From: Candidatus Giovannonibacteria bacterium
Lineage (GTDB): Bacteria; Patescibacteriota; Minisyncoccia; JACPKW01; UBA11713
Direction of reading: 5' to 3'
Assembly (NCBI GenBank): GCA_023266875.1
Contig: JAHFOJ010000003.1
Location: forward strand, 38,239-75,210
DNA length: 36,972 nucleotides
Shown here: piece by piece, positions 32,008 through 36,972 of the stretch
How the letters are laid out: the number at the start of each line of letters is the position of its first letter
How positions within the stretch are numbered: the first letter of the stretch is position 1
Position numbers and translations under genes: made by a program
The notes under the pieces: generated by a model
What the model saw: the letters and a program-made list of their open reading frames with translations, nothing else
Told to the model about the DNA's origin: nothing
Database searches by the model: none

Positions 32008-32484
32008 ATGCGAATGCGAGGATTTACACTATTGGAAATTGTAGTTTATGTGGCGATACTTTCCATTATCACCATCATCACGGTCAGCTCATTTTTATCA
32101 ATGTATCAATCTTTCCTGAAAATAAGAGTGGAGCGCCAGATGACTTCCAATGGCGAATTTGTTCTCGAGCGTATGGCGCGCTCTATCCGTGCAAGTTCCA
32201 ATGTGGACGGCGCTACTTCTGTTTTCGGGATAAGTCCCGGGACACTCAAAGTTGGCACGAATAAGTTTTATTTGTCTGGTGGGACGCTAAAGCTCGATGA
32301 TGGATCAACTATTCAGGATCTATCGTCGGATGCGAGCGTAACTAGCTTGAAATTTTACGACAGCGCATCCGGAAGCACCGGCTCGCATCTGATAAAAATA
32401 GAATTAACTCTTCAAACTGGGTCAGGAAAATTTTTGGAATCCAAAAACTTTTTTGCAAGCGCTGTTATCAGGGGGGCTTATTAA
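32008..32484 (+). CDS. Prepilin-like minor pilin, GspJ/PilW type
   Basis: The start at 32008 (MRMRG before FTLLEIVVYVAILSIITIITV) is chosen because it places the prepilin cut five residues in; the frame is open upstream to 31966, but that reads into the preceding gene. The 158-aa protein continues with NGEFVLERMARSIRASSNV, typical of GspJ/PilW minor pilins that cap the pilus. It begins directly after the preceding stop. Confidence 0.85.
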   Translation: MRMRGFTLLEIVVYVAILSIITIITVSSFLSMYQSFLKIRVERQMTSNGEFVLERMARSIRASSNVDGATSVFGISPGTLKVGTNKFYLSGGTLKLDDGSTIQDLSSDASVTSLKFYDSASGSTGSHLIKIELTLQTGSGKFLESKNFFASAVIRGAY

Positions 32485-32494
32485 AGAATAAATC

Positions 32495-34252
32495 ATGAAA
32501 CTTGAAACTCAAAAAATAAAACATAACAGCCGTGGCCAGGCAGCGCTATTTGCTATTGTGATAGTCATGGTTTTGATGCTCTCCGCTGTTTCTGGAGCAA
32601 CGGCGCTTGCGCTAAAAGAGACAAACGCGGCATCTCAAAATCTCAAATCACGCTTTGCTTACTTCACTGCCGAAGCTGGGATTGACGATGCGGTCTATCG
32701 CCTTTATCGCGGGAAAAAATTAGGCACTTCATTCGGTCTTAATCTTAATGGAGCAACGTCGAATATAGACATAGGCCAGCCAAGCCAGTCTGAACGTGAA
32801 ATAACTGCAGTCGGCGATATATCCGGAATTGAACGAGCCCTAAAAACAAATATGTCTATAAATTCTGTTGGAGCGAGTTTTTTTTACGGAGTCCAAGTTG
32901 GGCAAGGCGGTCTTTCGATGTCAAACAACGCGACGATTAACGGTAGTGTTTTTTCCGACGGTTCGATAACGGGCGCGAATGGCGCGTCTATTACAGGAGA
33001 TGTTGTAGTCGCCGGGGGCCTTTCATCAGACCCGACAATAGAATGGACAACAAATAATTCTGATCAGAATTTCGCAACAGTTTCAACAAATCGGGATATT
33101 GCGCAATCATTCACAGCAACTGCTTCTGGCGCTTTAAATCAAGTGTCGGTTAATGTCGCAAAAATCGGAGCGCCCGCTTCGAGCCTGACTGTCCGGATTG
33201 CCGCAGACAATGGAGGGAAGCCGTCAACTTCGAGTCTCGCATCGGCTAATATATCCCCATCGAGCGTTGGAACGACAGCATCGTGGATTAATATTTCTTT
33301 TTCGACGGCGCCCAATCTTACAAACGGGGCCGAATATTGGATAATTCTTGATTATGGTTCAAATTCAGCCACGAATTATTGGAATTGGCGAAAGGATTCA
33401 TCTGACGCATATGCTTCAAATACAGGGCGAACTACTTCGGACTGGAGTTCAGGGAGCGCTATTTGGACAAATGTTGGCGGAGATCTTGCATTCCAAATCT
33501 GGATAGGAGGCACGATAACAAAAATTGACACCATGACCATAGGGTCCGTGACCACATCGTCCGCCCATGCGAATTTGTTTGTTAACACAACTGTCCACGG
33601 GTCTAATTGTCCAAATGAATATTGTGTTGTAGACAATCAATCACAAGTTCCATTACCGTTTTCTGACGGGGCTATTCAAGATTTGAAAGATGGCGGTGCT
33701 GCTGGCGGTGTATGCGCTCCTCCGGATTGCGATGCTTCGGGCAACTTGCAAATAACAGGCACAAAAACATATGGACCTAAAAAGATAACCGGAACTTTAA
33801 CAGTCACTAATAATGGAAACCTGACTTTGTCAGGGACTCTATGGGTTGTTGGTGATGTAAACCTCTCGAATAATTGCAAAGTTCATTTGGCATCAGGTTA
33901 TGGAGGTATGTCTGGCGTAATTGTTTCAAATGGAAAAATAACAGTTTCTAACAATTGTATATTTTCTGGTTCCGGAACGGCGGGGAGTTATATTATGCTT
34001 CTCGCGGATAAGAACACGCCTTCGTTAACAACTTTAGAGGTCAGCAATAATTCTTTAGGAGTTGTTTATTATGCGTCACATGGAAAAATAGAATTGGAGA
34101 ATAACGCGGCGGCGAAGGAGGCAACTGGATATGGAATTGAGATGGACAACAATGCGACAGTCACATACGAATCAGGGCTGGCAAACATAAATTTTTCGTC
34201 TGGGCCTTCCGGCGGATGGAGTATTAATTCTTGGGATGAGATCGTGCCATGA
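32495..34252 (+). CDS. Large PilX-like pilus protein with jelly-roll domain
   Basis: The protein has 585 aa. The N-terminus (GQAALFAIVIVMVLMLSAVS, then AYFTAEAGIDDAVYRLYRG) matches PilX-type minor pilins, which lack the prepilin glutamate. After about residue 180, a jelly-roll-like domain (DIAQSFTATASGALNQVSVN to DLAFQIWI, about 200-345) resembles carbohydrate-binding-like modules on surface proteins. The final 180 residues hold many Asn-rich, beta-helix-like turns (LTVTNNGNLTLSG, VNLSNNCKVHL, ITVSNNCIFSG). It is probably a pilus-tip adhesin. Binding specificity is unknown. Confidence 0.85.
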   Translation: MKLETQKIKHNSRGQAALFAIVIVMVLMLSAVSGATALALKETNAASQNLKSRFAYFTAEAGIDDAVYRLYRGKKLGTSFGLNLNGATSNIDIGQPSQSEREITAVGDISGIERALKTNMSINSVGASFFYGVQVGQGGLSMSNNATINGSVFSDGSITGANGASITGDVVVAGGLSSDPTIEWTTNNSDQNFATVSTNRDIAQSFTATASGALNQVSVNVAKIGAPASSLTVRIAADNGGKPSTSSLASANISPSSVGTTASWINISFSTAPNLTNGAEYWIILDYGSNSATNYWNWRKDSSDAYASNTGRTTSDWSSGSAIWTNVGGDLAFQIWIGGTITKIDTMTIGSVTTSSAHANLFVNTTVHGSNCPNEYCVVDNQSQVPLPFSDGAIQDLKDGGAAGGVCAPPDCDASGNLQITGTKTYGPKKITGTLTVTNNGNLTLSGTLWVVGDVNLSNNCKVHLASGYGGMSGVIVSNGKITVSNNCIFSGSGTAGSYIMLLADKNTPSLTTLEVSNNSLGVVYYASHGKIELENNAAAKEATGYGIEMDNNATVTYESGLANINFSSGPSGGWSINSWDEIVP

Positions 34253-35346
34253 GATTTTTAAGCCCCGCGACATTTTTTCCTCCTCCGAAATATTTACTAA
34301 TGCCCGCGGTAGGCATAGATATTTCAGACCGCTCGTTTAAATTTGTCGAATTGCTCGATGATTTGGATCATTTGCGGCTTGGCCGATATGGCGGGCAGAT
34401 AATTCCGGATGGGCTGATAAAATCCGGGGAGATAATAAATAAAGACGGACTCGCTAATTTTTTAAGAGCAAGTCTCTCGGGGTTCAATATCGGTTCGGTC
34501 GCCATTTCTCTGCCGGAAGAGAAAGCTTTTGTGGGGCTTGTAACCATGCCTAAAATGGCCGATTCTGATGTGCGCGGCGCCCTTGAGCTCCAGATAGACG
34601 AGCATGTGCCGCTCGCCGCCGCAGACGTCATATTCGATTATGAAATTATTCCTTCAAAAAATGATTTGGATCATTTGGACTTGGTGCTGATCGCTTTCCC
34701 AAAAAATGTGGTCGAGGCCTATAACGAGGTGGCTAAATTGGCTGGATTTCGTCCGTTGATTTTTGAAATGGAAGCGCAGGCGCTAGCCCGCGCTATTATC
34801 CCGCCGGAAGAAAATGATACGGTTATGATTATCGATTTCGGGCGCACACGTTCCAGCTTTGTGATCGTCTCCGAGAAAATCGTTCGCTTTACTTCTACTG
34901 TGAATGTGGCTGGAAGCGCTTTAGACGAAGCTATTGCCAAAGCATTTAAAGTGGACGTATTCGAGGCGGAGCGAATTAAGAAGGAGAGAGGGCTTGTTCG
35001 GACCAAGGAAAATGAAAGTGTTTTTAACGCTCTTCTCCCCACAGTCTCCGTTATCGAAGATGAAATCGCCAGATATTTGTCATTCTGGAAAAATCATTCG
35101 CAGCACATGCACCGCTCTGAAAGTGATAACGATGTCAAGCGCATTTATCTTACTGGCGGCGACGTTAACCTGGTAGGTTTTCCAGAATATCTTTCATACC
35201 AATTGAATCTTCCAATCACTCGCGCGAATCCGTGGATCAATATAACAGAATTCAACCACTATATTCCCACTATTTCTTACAAGGAATCATTGTCGTACGC
35301 GACAGCTCTCGGGGTGGCGCTTCGAGGTGTTTCATTCGAATCATGA
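34249..35346 (+). CDS. pilM: Type IV pilus assembly protein PilM
   Basis: The protein has 365 aa. It is an actin-like, FtsA-related ATPase: AVGIDISDRSFKFVELLDD (phosphate 1), MIIDFGRTRSSFVIV (phosphate 2), and IYLTGGDVNLVGFPEYLS (adenosine site). PilM links PilB to the membrane proteins PilN and PilO. The ATG overlaps the previous stop by 4 bases; an internal ATG at 34300 would give a start closer to most homologues. The stop overlaps pilN. Confidence 0.94.
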   Translation: MRFLSPATFFPPPKYLLMPAVGIDISDRSFKFVELLDDLDHLRLGRYGGQIIPDGLIKSGEIINKDGLANFLRASLSGFNIGSVAISLPEEKAFVGLVTMPKMADSDVRGALELQIDEHVPLAAADVIFDYEIIPSKNDLDHLDLVLIAFPKNVVEAYNEVAKLAGFRPLIFEMEAQALARAIIPPEENDTVMIIDFGRTRSSFVIVSEKIVRFTSTVNVAGSALDEAIAKAFKVDVFEAERIKKERGLVRTKENESVFNALLPTVSVIEDEIARYLSFWKNHSQHMHRSESDNDVKRIYLTGGDVNLVGFPEYLSYQLNLPITRANPWINITEFNHYIPTISYKESLSYATALGVALRGVSFES

Positions 35347-35885
35347 TAAATTTATTGCCTTATGATGAAAAAGAGAAAGCCCTAAAAGAACGCTTGCGCC
35401 GCGCCATTGTAGTTTTTTCTTTGGCGCTGGCATCAATATTGCTGATAGGAATAATTTTAATGCTGCCCGCTTATTTTTATTTATTCTTTCAAAAACAGGG
35501 AGTGGAACGACAGTTGCAGGGAGCGGAGCAAGAAGCGGACAAGAGCGAAACAGAAGCTTTAAAAAAGGAAGTCGCCGGCATAAACTCCAAATTGTCTATT
35601 CTTGATAATGCCGGGAAAAGTTCCAAGCCGGTTGCGGGGCTGTTCTCCAAGGTTTTAAGGGCCATGCCCGAAGGTGTAAGCGTTAAATCAATTTCTTATA
35701 GCGCATCCAAAGGGCAGGCGCCAGGATCTATGGCGCTTGACGGCAAAGCTGATACGCGCGACGCGTTTATTCTTTTTAAGAAAAATATTGAAGAATCAGG
35801 CGATTTTTCTAAAATTGAATCTCCAGTTTCAAATCTGCTTTCCGAAAAGGATGTGGATTTCAGCTTAACTCTAACCATTAAATAG
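35343..35885 (+). CDS. pilN: Type IV pilus assembly protein PilN
   Basis: The start at 35343 is chosen because it gives MINLLPYDEKEKALKERL, the typical PilN opening that contacts PilM, and because it overlaps the pilM stop as ATGA. The 180-aa protein has one membrane helix (about 22-45) and a coiled coil followed by a small alpha/beta domain. It forms the alignment complex with PilM and PilO. Confidence 0.92.
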   Translation: MINLLPYDEKEKALKERLRRAIVVFSLALASILLIGIILMLPAYFYLFFQKQGVERQLQGAEQEADKSETEALKKEVAGINSKLSILDNAGKSSKPVAGLFSKVLRAMPEGVSVKSISYSASKGQAPGSMALDGKADTRDAFILFKKNIEESGDFSKIESPVSNLLSEKDVDFSLTLTIK

Positions 35886-35887
35886 CC

Positions 35888-36421
35888 ATGTCCGGACTCA
35901 AAAAATATTACTCATTAATCGCGGCGCTTGCGCTTGTATTGGCGCTCGCTATTTTCGGCGCTCTTTTATATTCTAAAATTTCTTCGCTTTATCGAAGTTT
36001 GGTTCTGGTAAAAACTGAAGTTGCGGCGGTAGTTAATCGCGGACAAGGAGAACATGAAGCGGAAGCGATTTTAAAATCGCGGGCAGATGATCTGAAAGCT
36101 ATAGATTATACTTTTGTTAGCGAGTCCTCCATAATAAATTTTATAGAAAAGTTGGAGCAAATTGCCAAAAATAGCAACGTCTCGCTGAAAGTAAGTGCGG
36201 GGAATCCTGTGTCATTAAAGGATAAAATTGGGCCTACATTTTCTCTTGAAGCGTCTGGAGATTTTCAGAACATATTTAGATATCTCTTGCTGCTTGAAAA
36301 CATGCCCTATGAAATTTCGTTTGAAAATGCGAGTATTGTCCCCAAGGTTCCTATTTCAAAAGACTTAAGAGTTGGCGCAGAGGCAAGCTACCAAATCCGG
36401 ATTAAAAGTTATATTTTTTGA
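35888..36421 (+). CDS. pilO: Type IV pilus assembly protein PilO
   Basis: The protein has 177 aa. A single membrane helix (YYSLIAALALVLALAIFGAL) is followed by a coiled segment and a C-terminal ferredoxin-like domain with FSLEASGDFQNIFRYLLLLENMPYEISFENASI, a PilO hallmark. It begins 2 bases after the pilN stop. Confidence 0.9.
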   Translation: MSGLKKYYSLIAALALVLALAIFGALLYSKISSLYRSLVLVKTEVAAVVNRGQGEHEAEAILKSRADDLKAIDYTFVSESSIINFIEKLEQIAKNSNVSLKVSAGNPVSLKDKIGPTFSLEASGDFQNIFRYLLLLENMPYEISFENASIVPKVPISKDLRVGAEASYQIRIKSYIF

Positions 36422-36423
36422 AT

Positions 36424-36726
36424 ATGAAAATTCCCAGTATAAAAATAAATTTTGGAATTAAACAACTGTTGGCCTCTTCCCCAACGCGGTATTGGAATAT
36501 ATTTCTTCTAATTTTTTCGGTTTTGCTGGTGTTGTTTCTAATATTTGACGCGTGGATATTTTTAAAATTTTCTTCCCCTTCGGCTGACGAGAGTGTTATT
36601 GAATCCGGGAGCCAGACTGCAATTATTAAGAAAGGATTATTTGAAGAAGTTTTGCAGAGAATCAAAGAAAAAGAGAAAAAATTTAACAATATCGAGAGCA
36701 ACGCTTCGCTTGAAATACTTCCATAA
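36424..36726 (+). CDS. Small single-pass membrane protein in the pil operon
   Basis: The protein has 100 aa from the ATG at 36424; a TTG at 36418 is a possible earlier start. One membrane helix (YWNIFLLIFSVLLVLFLIFDAW) is followed by about 50 charged residues ending KEKEKKFNNIESNASLEILP. Its position after pilO suggests a role like PilP, but no PilP lipobox or beta-domain is seen. It is not otherwise recognised. Confidence 0.7.
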   Translation: MKIPSIKINFGIKQLLASSPTRYWNIFLLIFSVLLVLFLIFDAWIFLKFSSPSADESVIESGSQTAIIKKGLFEEVLQRIKEKEKKFNNIESNASLEILP

Positions 36727-36798
36727 ATCTAGTAATATAGCTAAAATTTCCCCTCGTAGTCCCGACGCACCTTTAATTTTTTATAATAATGAAGTCGA

Positions 36799-36834
36799 GG
36801 ATCCACGATTTTGTAAACAAAATCGGGATTCAAC
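36799..36834. other. Hairpin between the pil operon and tRNA-Arg
   Basis: CGATTTTG and CAAAATCG pair around TAAA, extended by GATCC/GGATT. No T run follows, so it is not a clear terminator. TATAAT occurs upstream at 36782 without a convincing -35 element. The region 36727-36855 has no recognised gene. Confidence 0.4.
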
Positions 36835-36855
36835 TTCCCCGCCTGCCTACGTTAT

Positions 36856-36927
36856 GCCCCTGTAGTTCAACGGACAGAATAGCTCCCTTCTAAGGAGTAG
36901 ATCCAAGTTCAATTCTTGGCAGGGGCG
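36856..36927 (+). tRNA. tRNA-Arg(UCU)
   Basis: Acceptor GCCCCTG/CAGGGGC, anticodon stem GCTCC/GGAGT with one G-U and loop CTTCTAA, T stem CCAAG/CTTGG, discriminator G. CCA is absent; CA follows. Confidence 0.93.
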
Positions 36928-36937
36928 CAAAAAATGG

Positions 36938-36972
36938 GGACGGTTAGCTCAATAGGCAGAGCGTCTCGTTTA
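36938..36972 (+). tRNA. Partial tRNA cut by the window end
   Basis: Acceptor arm GGACGGT, TA at positions 8-9, D stem GCTC/GAGC and anticodon-stem arm TCTCG are visible, then TTTA. The anticodon therefore begins UA, leaving Val, Ile or Leu; the identity cannot be decided from the part in view. Confidence 0.8.

Noticed and set aside
36788-36892. Short reading frame running into tRNA-Arg
   Set aside because: Its second half is simply the translation of the tRNA gene and no ribosome binding site precedes it.
1-36972. CRISPR array
   Set aside because: The REP copies and other repeats lack regular spacing, and no cas-type gene is present.

Overview
The window looks like a chromosomal segment of a Candidate Phyla Radiation (Patescibacteria, Parcubacteria-like) bacterium. 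This is an inference from several things seen together. Genes are compact and often overlap by ATGA. A type IV pilus locus lacks an outer-membrane secretin. A small VirB2-like membrane protein, a membrane pyrophosphatase and a stripped-down trigger factor are present. No tRNA gene encodes CCA. UGA acts as an ordinary stop, so code 11 is used.

Layout. 1-3263 (minus): rpsO, a NYN-domain gene and pnp, an RNA-processing operon with a hairpin in the pnp leader. 3333-5006: a tyrosine recombinase followed by a REP-associated (Y1/HUH) transposase with three REP-like palindromes. 5032-8434: a promoter and four genes for unrecognised surface or membrane proteins, ending in a VirB2-like protein behind a possible attenuator. 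8494-10241: tRNA-Arg, the CCA-adding enzyme, tRNA-Pro and tRNA-Ala, packed together. 10338-12207: a YfiH-like protein, a DEDDh exonuclease and a YraN-like nuclease, with a cluster of parS-like sites over the last two. 12218-12403: an apparent tRNA gene interrupted in its anticodon loop by an intact tRNA-Pro(UGG). 12405-16324: an ABC-2 ATPase and permease, separated by HicBA, a zinc-ribbon protein, a divergent unknown gene and a TrmB-like regulator. 16389-20822: a DUF1059-like protein, tRNA-Gly, HU, RNase Y, phosphoglycerate mutase and a candidate small RNA. 20821-26403 (minus): nusA, hppA, a coiled-coil gene, tig and clpP. 26538-36726 (plus): a two-component pair, then pilB, pilC, three prepilins, a large PilX-like protein, pilM, pilN, pilO and a small membrane protein. 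The window ends in tRNA-Arg(UCU) and a partial tRNA.

The genes cover RNA decay and maturation (PNPase, RNase Y, CCA enzyme, NYN, DEDDh), protein quality control (trigger factor, ClpP), transcription (NusA), energy (PPase, PGM) and type IV pili.

The most unusual observation is the tRNA-within-tRNA arrangement at 12218-12403. The inner tRNA sits on a long helix that continues the outer anticodon stem, and the outer 3' end lies one base before an ABC-transporter start codon. Other notable signals are: a CA dinucleotide after the discriminator base of all seven complete tRNAs; a short palindrome placed in frame in four housekeeping genes; a parS-like cluster; promoters placed so that several mRNAs would be leaderless; and a candidate small RNA between gpmI and clpP. 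All functional calls are made by reading motifs; no database search was possible.
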